Assembly (NCBI RefSeq): GCF_017357405.1
Contig: NZ_CP071598.1
Coordinates: forward strand, 868,001 to 932,000
DNA: 64,000 nucleotides
Source of the DNA: Halomontanus rarus
GTDB lineage: Archaea; Halobacteriota; Halobacteria; Halobacteriales; Natrialbaceae
Reading direction: 5' to 3'
Part shown: positions 28,215-37,424 of the stretch, piece by piece
How the letters are laid out: each line of letters begins with the position of its first letter
How positions within the stretch are numbered: position 1 is the stretch's first letter
Program-made: the position numbers and the translations under genes
The notes under the pieces: generated by a model
Databases searched by the model: none
Told to the model about the DNA's origin: nothing
What the model saw: only the letters and a program-made list of their open reading frames with translations

Positions 28215-29612
28215 ATGGACCGGTTCGTCGATCGGACGACGGAACTCGAGCGGTTACGGACGTGCTACGAGTCCGGCGACGCGGAGCTCGTGGTCGTCTT
28301 CGGTCGGCGTCGGCTCGGGAAGACGGAGTTGATCCGCCAGTCGCTCCGTGATCGCGACGACGCGGTATTCTTTCAGGCGACCGAGACCACGCGTCGGATA
28401 CAACTCGAGCAGTTCGTCGCGACGGCGGCCGAACGCGACCCCGGTATCGATCGGATCGAGAACACGTGGGAATCGCTCGTCGGGTACCTCGCCGAACAGG
28501 ACCGGATCGTCGTGCTGGACGAGTTCCCCTACCTCGTCGATGCGGATAGCAGTCTTCCGTCGGTCCTCCAGCGACTCTGGGATCACGAACTCGGAGACAC
28601 GGCGTCGACGATCGTCCTCGTCGGATCGTCGATCAGTATGATGGAAGAAGCAGCACTGCTCGGGAACAGCCCACTGTACGGTCGATTCACCGAAAAAATC
28701 GATCTCAGGCAACTCGAGTTCGATGCCGCCCTCGAGTTTTTCCCCGAGTCGTACACGCCGGAAGAACGGGTCTGCGCGTGGGGCGTTTACGGCGGAACAC
28801 CGTACTATCTGGACGCGGTCGACCTCGAGGGCGGCCTCGGCGAGGTCGTTCGAACGACGCTCCTCGCGGAGCGAGGATTCCTCCACAACGAACCCGAGTA
28901 CGTCCTCCGGACGGAACTCTCGGAGCCGAACCGCTACTTCGCCATCTTGCGAGCCATCGCCGCCGGCAACGCGACGACGAACGAGATCGCCGGGGCGATC
29001 GGCCTCGAGAGTAAACAGCTCTCGACGTACGCACAGAAACTCGAGCGACTTCGGCTCGTCGAGCGGGAGGTTCCGGTCACCGAAGACAGGACGAAATCCC
29101 GACGCGGCCGCTACCGTATTCGCGATCCGCTCTTCCGGTTCTGGTTCCGGTTCGTGTACGGGTTCGAAGACCGCTACGAGCGGTTAGGAGAGTCGGCCTA
29201 CGAGAGCGTTATCGAACCGGAACTCTCCGACTTCGTGAGCCCCGAATTCGAACGGCTGTGCCAGGATGTCGTTCCCGAACTGTTTCCGGACGAGTCGGTT
29301 ACCGACCTCGGTCGCTGGTGGTACGGCGAACACGAGGTCGACGTCGTCGGGCTCACGACGACCGGGACGATGGTCGCCGGCGAGTGCAAGTTCACGAACG
29401 CGCCAGTCGATTACGGCGCGCTCTCGAGCCTCGAGACTCACGCCGACGAGATTCGGTGGTCACCGTCCGGCGGCGATCCGACGGTAGAATACGTCCTGTT
29501 CGCGCGGAGCGGATTCACCGACTCGGTTCGAGCCGCGGCCGACGAGCGCGACGACCTGACGCTCGTCAATCTTCCGGAGATCGTCGAGTTACTGGCGCCG
29601 ACTAACGAGTAG
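28215..29612 (+). CDS. Archaeal ATPase fused to PD-(D/E)XK-like nuclease domain (COG1672/DUF234 type)
   Basis: A 465-residue protein. The N-terminal P-loop NTPase (1-230) has Walker A G30-R-R-R-L-G-K36-T37 and Walker B RIVVLDEFPYLVD. A winged-helix region (about 240-305) includes ATTNEIAGAIGLESKQLSTY and RRGRYRIRDPLFRFWFRF. The C-terminal domain carries D376 (HEVDVVG) and E390-C-K392 (AGECKF), a D-x13-ExK nuclease signature. The ATPase may use the wHTH to bind DNA, and the phased array in front of its promoter is the obvious target. Biological role of this common archaeal family is unknown; association with mobile elements or defence has been suggested. It is single, not in an operon. Confidence 0.85.
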   Translation: MDRFVDRTTELERLRTCYESGDAELVVVFGRRRLGKTELIRQSLRDRDDAVFFQATETTRRIQLEQFVATAAERDPGIDRIENTWESLVGYLAEQDRIVVLDEFPYLVDADSSLPSVLQRLWDHELGDTASTIVLVGSSISMMEEAALLGNSPLYGRFTEKIDLRQLEFDAALEFFPESYTPEERVCAWGVYGGTPYYLDAVDLEGGLGEVVRTTLLAERGFLHNEPEYVLRTELSEPNRYFAILRAIAAGNATTNEIAGAIGLESKQLSTYAQKLERLRLVEREVPVTEDRTKSRRGRYRIRDPLFRFWFRFVYGFEDRYERLGESAYESVIEPELSDFVSPEFERLCQDVVPELFPDESVTDLGRWWYGEHEVDVVGLTTTGTMVAGECKFTNAPVDYGALSSLETHADEIRWSPSGGDPTVEYVLFARSGFTDSVRAAADERDDLTLVNLPEIVELLAPTNE

Positions 29613-29665
29613 AGACGAACTGTTCTGGACCGCCGGTGTTCTCGGGAGCGACGACGCTTCACGCT

Positions 29666-32491
29666 TCAGTCCCAGAACGACTTCGTCCGCGCGTACTGTC
29701 GCTCCTGCTCGAGGATATCTCGATAGAAATCGTCCTCGTTCTCGCGTAACTTGCCGATGATCCGGGCGGCGTTGTGCGGGCCGACGCCGCGGGCGCTCAT
29801 CGCAACGACGGCCCGCTTGCCGTGGCTCTGGACGAGGTTCGCGCCGCGGTAGGCCCGCTGGGTCAACTCGACTTGCTCCTCGTCTTTCTCCTCGGCGCGG
29901 ACCGCCTGCACGACGTCGTCGGCCCACGGACTGAGCGCGGCGATCCGGGTCGACCCGCACTCGGGGCACTTCGGCTGGTCGGGTACTCGCTTGACCTTCG
30001 TCTTCGAGAGCCACTCCGTACAGTGGGTACAGAGCAGGACGACGCGGTCGTCCTGGAGTCGCTCGCGGACCGTCTTGATCACGCTCGCGTCGGCGTTCTC
30101 CGGCGCGAGCAGCTCCGTCCCGGCGGAGCGTCCGCCGGACCCGACCGGCGTTCGCCCGCGCGTCGTGACCACCTCGAGGTCGCCCGACTGAATCCGCTCG
30201 AGCACCGCGCTCGCCCGCTCGGTATCCAGATCCTCGTGGAACACCTCGCGGATCGCTTCGGCGTACATCGGCGTGTCCTCGAGCGCCTTCAACAATCGCT
30301 CGTTAGACATCCGGCCGGACCCTTGCCAGCGCTTGAGCGCGCCGAACTTCGCCGAGACCTGCGCCAGCCGGAAGGCGAGGGCGTCCGAGCGCTTGAGGCC
30401 CAACTCGACGATCGTCCCGACGTGGTCGGGATCGGTCTCCTCGAGCACCTCGAGCACGTCGCTGGTCGCGACGCTGCTCGGGACCTCGAGTTCGATCCGG
30501 TAGGGATCGGTCTCGAGGCCGACCGACGACCCCGTCCGCTGGCCGAGCAGCGCCGACAGCACCCGCCCCAGCGTCTCGTTGGCCGTGTGACCGAAGCAGG
30601 CGTTGACGACGACGCTGCGGCCCTCGCGTTCGATCAGAATGCGGTCCGCCGTCGGCACCGGGGTCCCGGTCTCGACGTGGCGCTCGAGCTGCCCGAGGGC
30701 TTCCTCGAGGGTGTGTTCGTCGCCCGGATAGCGGTGGGCGAGGTCTCGGGCGACGGCCGCGGCGTCGGCGCCCGTCTCGAACTGGGGCTCGGTGGCGGCG
30801 CGGATCTCGCCGACTTCCTGAGCGACCGGGCAGGGAACCGGAATCTCCTGGCCGATCCACGACGGCACCTCGCCGGCGGGGTCCTCGATCGGACTCACCT
30901 TCACCTTCCCCTCGTCGTCGTCGACCTCGGCGATGCGCCACATCTCCCCGCGCTGGATGAACACCTCGCCCGGCGACGCGAAGTTGACGACGAACCGCTC
31001 GTCCAAGGTCCCGATCTGGCGACTCGAGGCGATGTCGTGGACCTCGTAGGTCTCCTCGTCGGGGATCATCGAGAGGTTCGCGTAGACGTACTGCCAGGTG
31101 CCCCCGGAGCTCTCGAGGCGATCCTCGCCCTCGTCGAACCAGACGATGCGGTTGCGGTGCAGTTCCGAGCACACGTCGCGGAACTGTTCCTCGGTGATCT
31201 CCCGGAACGGGTACGCCCGCGTGACGATCTCGTAAGCCGTCTCGAGGAAGATCGCGCCCTGACTCTGGACGAGCCCCGGGATCTGGTTGGCGACCACGTC
31301 GAGGCTCCCCTCGTGGATCGCCGCGGGTTCGACCTCGCCGGCGCGGGCGCGGCGAGCGATCGCCAGCGCCTCGAAGGTGTCGTCGGGTCGAGTCGTGACG
31401 ATCGTTCCCTTCGAGATCTCGTCCGTGCGGTGGCCGGCGCGGCCGATCCGCTGGAGGAGTCGGGCGACCTGACGCGGGCTCTGGTACTGGACGACGTGGT
31501 CGATCCGGCCGACGTCGATCCCGAGTTCCATCGAGGAGGTACAGAGCAGGGCGTCGAGTTCGCCGGCCTTGAACGCGTCCTCGACCTCAATCCGGGCCTC
31601 CTTCGAGAGCGAGCCGTGGTGGACGCCGATCGGGAGGTCGAGTTCGTTGAAGCGCGATCCGAGGGCTTCGGCGGTCTGTCGGGTGTTGACGAAGATCAGC
31701 GTCGACTCGCGCTCGGCGACGATGTCGCGGATAAGCCGGACGTGGCTCGCGGTGTCGGGCTGGGTCATGAGCTTGCCGGCGAGGCGCTCGTCTTCCTCCG
31801 TGATCTCGGGTTCGCGGACCGTCACCGAGACGTTGCTCCCGACGTCGATCTCGCGGATCTCGCAGGGTCGCCCGCCGGTGAGAAACTGGCCGACGTCCTC
31901 GGGATCGCCGACCGTCGCCGAGAGCCCGATGCGCTGGAAGTCGCCGGCGAGTTCCCGCAGGCGCTCGAGTCCGATCGACAGCTGTGCGCCCCGCTTGGAG
32001 GCTGCGAGTTCGTGGACCTCGTCGACGACGACGTGGGAGACGTCCTGCAGTCCCTCGCGCAGTCGCTCGCCGGTCAGCATCGCCTGGATCGTCTCCGGGG
32101 TGGTGACCAGGACGTCCGGCGGGTCTTCGGCCTGCTTGCCCCGCTGGTACTGGGTCGTGTCGCCGTGGCGAACGTCGACGGTCAGATCGAGCGTCTCGCC
32201 CCACCACTCGAGGCGGTCGCGCATGTCGCGGTTGAGCGCCCGCAGCGGGGTGACGTAGAGCGCGCCGAAGCCCTCCGGCGGGTCCTCGACGAGGTCGTCG
32301 AAGACGGGGAGCATGGCCGTCTCGGTCTTGCCACTCCCCGTGGGAGCGATCACGAGCGTGTCCCGGTCGGCGGCCAGCGGCGGAATCGCGAGTCGCTGCG
32401 GTGCGGTCGGCGTCGAGAACCCGCGTTCTGACAGCGCCGATCGAACCGTCGATCCGAGGTGGGTAAACGCCGCTGCGTCCCCGTCTGTCAT
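29666..32491 (-). CDS. Lhr-type DEAD/DEAH-box ATP-dependent helicase
   Basis: A 941-residue superfamily-2 helicase. Motif I APTGSGKTET, DEVH box (VVVDEVHEL), motif III SATVGDPEDV and motif VI QRIGRAGHR are visible in two RecA domains (about 20-430). An Lhr-specific winged-helix and beta-barrel region (about 430-830) follows. A C-terminal CxxC...CxxC zinc motif (CTHCTEW...CPECGS, about 845-880) is typical of the archaeal Lhr2 form. It unwinds DNA/RNA hybrids or forked DNA during repair. ATG 32491 (MTDGDAAAF) is chosen; a longer frame upstream has no domain. It is divergent from the erythromycin esterase-family gene. Confidence 0.88.
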   Translation of the reverse strand: MTDGDAAAFTHLGSTVRSALSERGFSTPTAPQRLAIPPLAADRDTLVIAPTGSGKTETAMLPVFDDLVEDPPEGFGALYVTPLRALNRDMRDRLEWWGETLDLTVDVRHGDTTQYQRGKQAEDPPDVLVTTPETIQAMLTGERLREGLQDVSHVVVDEVHELAASKRGAQLSIGLERLRELAGDFQRIGLSATVGDPEDVGQFLTGGRPCEIREIDVGSNVSVTVREPEITEEDERLAGKLMTQPDTASHVRLIRDIVAERESTLIFVNTRQTAEALGSRFNELDLPIGVHHGSLSKEARIEVEDAFKAGELDALLCTSSMELGIDVGRIDHVVQYQSPRQVARLLQRIGRAGHRTDEISKGTIVTTRPDDTFEALAIARRARAGEVEPAAIHEGSLDVVANQIPGLVQSQGAIFLETAYEIVTRAYPFREITEEQFRDVCSELHRNRIVWFDEGEDRLESSGGTWQYVYANLSMIPDEETYEVHDIASSRQIGTLDERFVVNFASPGEVFIQRGEMWRIAEVDDDEGKVKVSPIEDPAGEVPSWIGQEIPVPCPVAQEVGEIRAATEPQFETGADAAAVARDLAHRYPGDEHTLEEALGQLERHVETGTPVPTADRILIEREGRSVVVNACFGHTANETLGRVLSALLGQRTGSSVGLETDPYRIELEVPSSVATSDVLEVLEETDPDHVGTIVELGLKRSDALAFRLAQVSAKFGALKRWQGSGRMSNERLLKALEDTPMYAEAIREVFHEDLDTERASAVLERIQSGDLEVVTTRGRTPVGSGGRSAGTELLAPENADASVIKTVRERLQDDRVVLLCTHCTEWLSKTKVKRVPDQPKCPECGSTRIAALSPWADDVVQAVRAEEKDEEQVELTQRAYRGANLVQSHGKRAVVAMSARGVGPHNAARIIGKLRENEDDFYRDILEQERQYARTKSFWD

Positions 32492-32649
32492 CGCGACGTC
32501 GTAGGGCCGTGAGGGCGAAAAGGGCGTTGTTTGCGGCAGTGAAACGGTCGTTCGAATTCCATTCGTGAATCTGATAGTCACGACTGCCGACGAGAGCGGC
32601 GGTCTTTGGTGTTCCAGTTCGTACGTCTCGCTAGCGCCTCCCGGCGTCG

Positions 32650-34023
32650 ATGATACCAACACCCATGATCGCGATCCGAGACGACGCCTCGAGACCGGCG
32701 GCCGACACCGACGCTGCGGTCGCGCACGTGCGGTCGATGACGGACGAACTGGACGATCCGACGGCGTTGACCGACCTCCTCGAGCGTCTCGCCGACTCGC
32801 AGGTCGTCATGTTCGGCGAAGCTTCTCACGGCACATCCGAGTACTACCGGCGGCGGTCGTGGTTGAGTTCCCAGTTGCTCCGCGAGCACGACTTCGACTT
32901 CGTCGCCGTCGAAGGCGACTGGACCGACTGCTACGAGGTGAACCGGTACGTCAAGGGGCTCGCGGACGACGTGCCCGAGGCCCGCGACGCGCTCTCGGCG
33001 TTCGAACGCTGGCCGACGTGGCTGTGGGCCAACTGGGAGGTCCTCGAGTTCATCGACTGGCTCGCCGCCCACAACGAGGGCCGACGCCGCGGCGAGATGG
33101 TCGGTTTCTACGGGCTGGACGTCTACAGCCTCTTCGAGTCGATGCAGGCGTTGATCGATCACCTCGAGGGCGTCGATCCGGACGCGGCGATCGAAGCCCG
33201 CGATGCCTACCACTGTTTCGAGCCCTCCGGCGACGACGCTCGAGCGTACGCCCGTGCGATCCGATTCGCCCCCGAGTCCTGCGAGGACGAGGTGGTCGAG
33301 GTGCTCTCGAGGCTCGTCGAGGACGGAGGTGGAGACGGGGACGGGAACGAAAACGACCCCGACTACGGCGACGACTACCCCGACGAGCGGTTCAGCGCCG
33401 AACAGAACGCCCTGGTCGCGAAAAATGCCGAAGCGTACTACCGGGCGATGGTCTCCGGCCACACCGACTCGTGGAACGTCCGCGACCGACACATGACCGA
33501 CACGCTGGTACGACTGCTCTCACACCACGGCGGCGACGCCCAGGGGATCGTCTGGGCGCACAACACCCACGTCGGCGACGCCCGTGCGACCGACATGCAA
33601 CGGCACACCATCGGGCAACTCGCTCGCGAGCGCTCGGACGTCGGGGACGTTTCGCTGGTCGGCTTCGGCTCCCACCGTGGCAGCGTCGTCGCGGCCGAGG
33701 CGTGGGACGCCCCGATGGAACGAATGCCGGTCCCGCCGGCTCAGCGAGGAAGCTACGAGGACGTCTTCCACCGGGCGGGCGACGGAGACCGTGTCCTCGT
33801 CTCGGACGAACTCGGGGCGAACGGCCCGCTGACGGAGGAACGCGGCCACCGCGCCATCGGCGTCATCTACGATCCCGACCGCGAGGGCGGCAACTACGTC
33901 CCGACGGTGCTTCCAGAGCGGTACGACGCCTTCGTCTTTCTCGAGGAGACGTCGGCGCTGCATCCGCTCGAATTGCACGCCGACCGGGATGGGGTTCCGG
34001 AGCTGTACCCGTGGGGGTTCTAG
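32650..34023 (+). CDS. Erythromycin esterase-family protein
   Basis: A 457-residue protein of the EreA-like/PF05139 family. VVMFGEASHGTSEYYRRR contains the conserved E-x-x-H pair, followed by VAVEGDWTDCYEVNRYV, GFYGLDVYSLFES and, in the second half, GIVWAHNTHVGDARATDM. Family members hydrolyse macrolide lactones, but most archaeal ones have no demonstrated substrate, so a resistance role is not claimed. A short Asp/Glu/Gly/Asn-rich loop (about 222-240) is a haloarchaeal insertion. ATG 32650 or 32665 is possible. The 158-nt upstream region separates it from the helicase gene. Confidence 0.82.
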   Translation: MIPTPMIAIRDDASRPAADTDAAVAHVRSMTDELDDPTALTDLLERLADSQVVMFGEASHGTSEYYRRRSWLSSQLLREHDFDFVAVEGDWTDCYEVNRYVKGLADDVPEARDALSAFERWPTWLWANWEVLEFIDWLAAHNEGRRRGEMVGFYGLDVYSLFESMQALIDHLEGVDPDAAIEARDAYHCFEPSGDDARAYARAIRFAPESCEDEVVEVLSRLVEDGGGDGDGNENDPDYGDDYPDERFSAEQNALVAKNAEAYYRAMVSGHTDSWNVRDRHMTDTLVRLLSHHGGDAQGIVWAHNTHVGDARATDMQRHTIGQLARERSDVGDVSLVGFGSHRGSVVAAEAWDAPMERMPVPPAQRGSYEDVFHRAGDGDRVLVSDELGANGPLTEERGHRAIGVIYDPDREGGNYVPTVLPERYDAFVFLEETSALHPLELHADRDGVPELYPWGF

Positions 34024-34395
34024 GAAACGAACTGTTTCGTCTCGAGTCGCCCGCGGCGACCCACTCGCATCGTTCGCAGCGTGAGTGCGCAGTCCGTTCC
34101 AACCGACGTCCTATCGGTCTTCACGTGGCCCTCGGACAGGAATCATGTGCTTAGTACAGACTGTCCATATTGCAAATAGGCACTCTCGCATATAGTCGAA
34201 TCAGATAGAATACTCTGTTAGCACGAGGAACACTAGACACGATTTGGCAGTAGAATCACACGCAATCGGGAAATCAAAAGAGTGCGCGGGGTCGTTGTTC
34301 GCTGATGAAGTTGCCTTGGTACATACTTCGAAGCCCGCCATAGTAATATTTTCTATATGTGTGAAACCAGTCATTACTATATTAGATTGTGGTGA
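34024..34395. other. AT-rich intergenic stretch at the left edge of the island
   Basis: From about 34140 the composition changes abruptly to AT-rich. No gene is seen. It holds CTTAGTACAG at 34150-34159 and CCATATTGCAAAT at 34165-34177, both with counterparts further right, and a TATA-like ACTATATTAG just before the hydrolase start. Confidence 0.5.
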
Positions 34396-36060
34396 ATGAG
34401 AGTTATGCCATCCCTCAAAAATACACTAACCGAACCAGATATTTGGAGCCCGCTCGTCGCTCCAAACGGCAAATACGCCTCATGGATTTCGACCAAATCT
34501 GGTCGCCCTGCAGTCCACGTCACCTCCATCAGTGGTGAGAAAACACAGACACTGGCTCGTGAAGCACTCCCGGGGCATCCGTTTAGCTGCTATTGCTGGA
34601 TGCGTGATAGCCGGGGTATCTGGTTACTTCACGTCCCAGAGGATGACCTCAATCGAACAGAGTTGTGGGGTGTCTCACTGACTGGAGAGATCATATCAAA
34701 GACCCACCTGGGGGGCTGGTCTCAATTGTTCGGTGCTACGGAGAGGGGAGTAGTCATTTGCGATTGGGATCGAACGAACGCAGAATCGGGCAACCTCTAT
34801 TTGATCGGTCCTGCTACCGGGGAGCGCCAGCAGCTGACTGACTTCAATTGGCTGACGCCACCACAAGGAGTCGTCAACTCCGACGGACGCATCGCATATA
34901 CCGTCCCCAGTGGGTCTGGTGACACCGAGGAGGACCTCACAGGAGCAGCCGTGATTCAAGATCTTGATGGAGCGATGACGGTCCTCGGGGAGGAGATACA
35001 ACCGGTCGCCTGGAGTGATGATCGGTTACTCCTCGTCGACCACTCGAGAGAGGAGAATATCGGAATTTGGGCACCTACTGGAGACATTAATTGGATTGGT
35101 TCTGGAACTCCCTTTGGCTTCCTTACGGATGATCAGATCCTCGCTGTGCGTGACGGTACCCCGATTCGGTTGCCGAGTGAAGAGCCGCTTCAGTGGACTT
35201 ATGGCCCTGTGACCGATGGCACCGCCGATGGTGGAAGCGCGACATTCGTTACGGAGGAGACTGAGACCCATCCATCGAGAGTCGTCGGGTGGACGAGTGG
35301 AAAGACCACTCCGCTCTCCGCCCCGGAGTATCCCATCCCACCTGCAAATTTTTCGGAGCCGGAATCGGTGACATTCGCCGATACCGAGAAGGAGGATCGA
35401 GATGCATGGCTCCTCTTACCTGACGAGTGCCCAGCCCCTTGTCTCATCCACCTATACGGGTTCGCTCCAGAACGAGGGGACTTTGGCCGCAAATTCGGTC
35501 GGCCGTTTCAGTATCTCCGCAATCAAGGGTATGCGATCCTCCAACCGGCACACGGTGGTTCTCGGTTCAGCGAGCGGCGGCATGCAGACTTCGCCGCAGC
35601 GGCGAACTGGGCAATAGAGCAAGAGTGGTCGAATGGACAAGTGGTGGCGCTGGGCCATTCGTCAGGTAGCTATGATGTGCTAATGCAGGCTACTCACTAC
35701 TCTACCCAGTGGGAGGCTGGTATCGCGTGGAATGGGATCACAGATCTTCGAGAATACTATGAGACGATGGCAAAGAGCCGTGTACATATCGAACAGCAAC
35801 TTGGAGATGATGGGCTCAACCGACTGGATGAATTAAGCCCTGTTACCTCTCCAGATACAGTCCATTTTCCCTTACTGATTCTTTCCGGCGAACAAGATTG
35901 GATGAAAGAGCAACTTCGGGACTTTGTGGCTGCTGCAACAGCTGAAGGTGCCAATGTTGAGTATGAGGAGATCGCCGCTACTGGCCACTGGACCAGAGAC
36001 CTTGAGAAAAAGGTTTCAATATGGAACCATATCGAGGACTTTCTGGAAGAAACTCTCTAA
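34396..36060 (+). CDS. Prolyl-oligopeptidase-like (S9) alpha/beta hydrolase
   Basis: A 554-residue two-domain protein. The N-terminal half (about 10-320) has blade-like repeats beginning with PDIWSPLVAPNGKYASWIS. The C-terminal alpha/beta-hydrolase carries the nucleophile elbow GHSSGSYD, then the acid (ILSGEQDW) and the histidine (AATGHWT). These are the triad of serine peptidases/esterases of family S9. No signal peptide is seen. Codon usage is far more AT-rich and less acidic-biased than flanking genes, so it is probably imported. Start 34396 has ATG 34405 as alternative. It lies alone with its own promoter. Confidence 0.78.
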   Translation: MRVMPSLKNTLTEPDIWSPLVAPNGKYASWISTKSGRPAVHVTSISGEKTQTLAREALPGHPFSCYCWMRDSRGIWLLHVPEDDLNRTELWGVSLTGEIISKTHLGGWSQLFGATERGVVICDWDRTNAESGNLYLIGPATGERQQLTDFNWLTPPQGVVNSDGRIAYTVPSGSGDTEEDLTGAAVIQDLDGAMTVLGEEIQPVAWSDDRLLLVDHSREENIGIWAPTGDINWIGSGTPFGFLTDDQILAVRDGTPIRLPSEEPLQWTYGPVTDGTADGGSATFVTEETETHPSRVVGWTSGKTTPLSAPEYPIPPANFSEPESVTFADTEKEDRDAWLLLPDECPAPCLIHLYGFAPERGDFGRKFGRPFQYLRNQGYAILQPAHGGSRFSERRHADFAAAANWAIEQEWSNGQVVALGHSSGSYDVLMQATHYSTQWEAGIAWNGITDLREYYETMAKSRVHIEQQLGDDGLNRLDELSPVTSPDTVHFPLLILSGEQDWMKEQLRDFVAAATAEGANVEYEEIAATGHWTRDLEKKVSIWNHIEDFLEETL

Positions 36061-36206
36061 GATCAAAATTTCATCTTTTATGTGTTCTCGGTGAGTAGTA
36101 GATTATTCTCTATAGATGTATTCTGGCCTTCGTACACCTACTTTGTAGATTGACCTCTTTCCATCTGATTTCGGCCAGAATCTCATGATTAGTGCAGTGC
36201 GTGTAT

Positions 36207-36536
36207 TCAGCACCCCGGGCCGCACAGCATAAAGAACTGAATTGTGAACGTTGAGACGATAGCACTCGCAACGAACACAACTCCGCCTGTGATGAGAGAC
36301 GATTTCTGTGTGTATAAATATCGGGCGGCAACGGCGGGGATAAGGGCAAGGGTGAGTGCTGGGAGGATGTGCATAAAGAGCAGGTCTGGCGCGTACACGT
36401 CCAGTCCCGAGGAATCGAAGATAACCATCCACACAAACTGTGCGATGAGGGTGAGCGCAACCGAAACAAGGCTTAGGACACCAAACCCGAGGTCTCGAAC
36501 TTCAATATTACTCTTGGAGGTACTATTGGCGGCCAT
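36207..36536 (-). CDS. Small membrane protein (109 aa)
   Basis: Three hydrophobic segments of helix length are visible: about 18-40 (FGVLSLVSVALTLIAQFVWM), 50-70 (LLFMHILPALTLALIPAVAA) and 80-103 (LITGGVVFVASAIVSTF). No domain is recognised. A TATA box (minus strand, 36561-36570) lies 25-34 nt upstream of the ATG, consistent with a real leaderless gene. It sits in the AT-rich island, and its sequence is unlike anything recognised nearby. Confidence 0.6.
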   Translation of the reverse strand: MAANSTSKSNIEVRDLGFGVLSLVSVALTLIAQFVWMVIFDSSGLDVYAPDLLFMHILPALTLALIPAVAARYLYTQKSSLITGGVVFVASAIVSTFTIQFFMLCGPGC

Positions 36537-36560
36537 ACGAGAATTCTGTCAATGATTTAC

Positions 36561-36570
36561 ATAAATATTT
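36561..36570 (-). promoter_or_regulatory. TATA box of the small membrane protein gene
   Basis: ATATTTATGT (minus strand) lies 25-34 nt before ATG 36536. Confidence 0.45.
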
Positions 36571-36711
36571 TGACTCTGTTGTGACTTCAATAGATGATGC
36601 AAATTGCGTGCTGACTACGCATATGCACTAAGCAAAGTCCTCATTCGACTTCACGTGCGATCTCGAACATGGATGATTTACTTAGTACAGGTTCCACACT
36701 CGTTCGTATTG

Positions 36712-37143
36712 TTATTCGCAGTGGTCCGCGTGCCGTTCACAAGCTCTACTAATAGGCATAGAAATGGCAGGCGAGGAACCAATAGTATCTTCGATCATAA
36801 CGTATGCACCGGCACAGTCGGCATCAGGATCTGTCACATCTCGTTCTTCCCACTCTTCGTCGTTTTCGAGTCGAGCGGAGACGACGAAGTGGCCGGGTTC
36901 GGACGGCCACGCACAATCGAGAATATGACCGTCATCCTCTGGTCTAAGTTCAACCATGTCCTCGTGAACCGCCTCCCCGTCAAGGTCAACTCGAACTTGA
37001 ACAGTCGTCTTCACATCAGTCCAATTTATCACTCCTACCATGAGCAGTTCAACCGTGCGATCCTCGCTGAAAACCGATGTACACCCTCCAAGACCAACAA
37101 TAGCCCCAGTCCCGGTCATAGAGATGATTTCCCTCCGTTTCAT
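36712..37143 (-). CDS. Small Tat-type lipoprotein (143 aa)
   Basis: KRREIISMTGTGAIVGLGGC is a twin-arginine-like signal ending in a lipobox at C21. The mature part is an acidic beta-rich domain with TVQVRVDLDGEAVHEDMVEL and GHFVVSARLENDEE, resembling small haloarchaeal extracellular sandwich domains; later cysteines (three near the C-terminus) could pair. ATG 37143 is used, since the upstream codon is TTG. A TATA-like TTTAAATAAG (minus, 37161-37170) precedes it. It belongs to the AT-rich island. Function unknown. Confidence 0.65.
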   Translation of the reverse strand: MKRREIISMTGTGAIVGLGGCTSVFSEDRTVELLMVGVINWTDVKTTVQVRVDLDGEAVHEDMVELRPEDDGHILDCAWPSEPGHFVVSARLENDEEWEERDVTDPDADCAGAYVMIEDTIGSSPAISMPISRACERHADHCE

Positions 37144-37245
37144 ATGCAATAGTTGTAAAACTTATTTAAAAACCTTTTGTGGGTTTTAGTGGTCGAATCG
37201 CTCGGTTCGCAGATCCATATAGCAAATCACTGTGCTTCTCTGCAG

Positions 37246-37287
37246 TCGATCTCAGATCGATTCTCCTGCTTGGCCTATACCAAGCAG
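37246..37287. repeat. Two adjacent intergenic inverted repeats
   Basis: TCGATCT-C-AGATCGA (37246-37260) and CTGCTTGG-CCTATA-CCAAGCAG (37266-37287) form neighbouring stems of 7 and 8 bp in the 281-nt space between the lipoprotein and the next small gene. They could be operator sites, a bidirectional terminator or an IS end; nothing decides. Confidence 0.5.
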
Positions 37288-37424
37288 ATGTCGGAGTAGC
37301 AACGAACCCATGCTAAATCTATCACGAACAGAATGCTGGATTCAGAGCATCTATACGGTCAATTCGAAAATCGCAGATGAAATGTTGGAAAAATGTTATT
37401 AGTGTGGGGATATTTGAATGAACT

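Noticed and set aside
29774..32431. 885-codon plus-strand open frame opposite the Lhr helicase
   Set aside because: Antisense shadow of a GC-rich gene; Asp/Val/Leu/Arg-rich with no motif.
32650..34023. Antibiotic resistance role for the erythromycin esterase-family protein
   Set aside because: Most archaeal members of the family have no shown macrolide activity, and archaeal ribosomes are not the usual macrolide target.
36103..36469. Two other minus-strand frames over the 109-residue membrane protein
   Set aside because: Ser/Pro/Arg-rich; only the 36207-36536 frame has membrane helices and a correctly placed TATA box.
36604..37152. 182-codon plus-strand frame over the small lipoprotein
   Set aside because: The minus strand has a twin-arginine signal and lipobox; the plus frame has no features apart from a vaguely transposase-like start that could not be supported.
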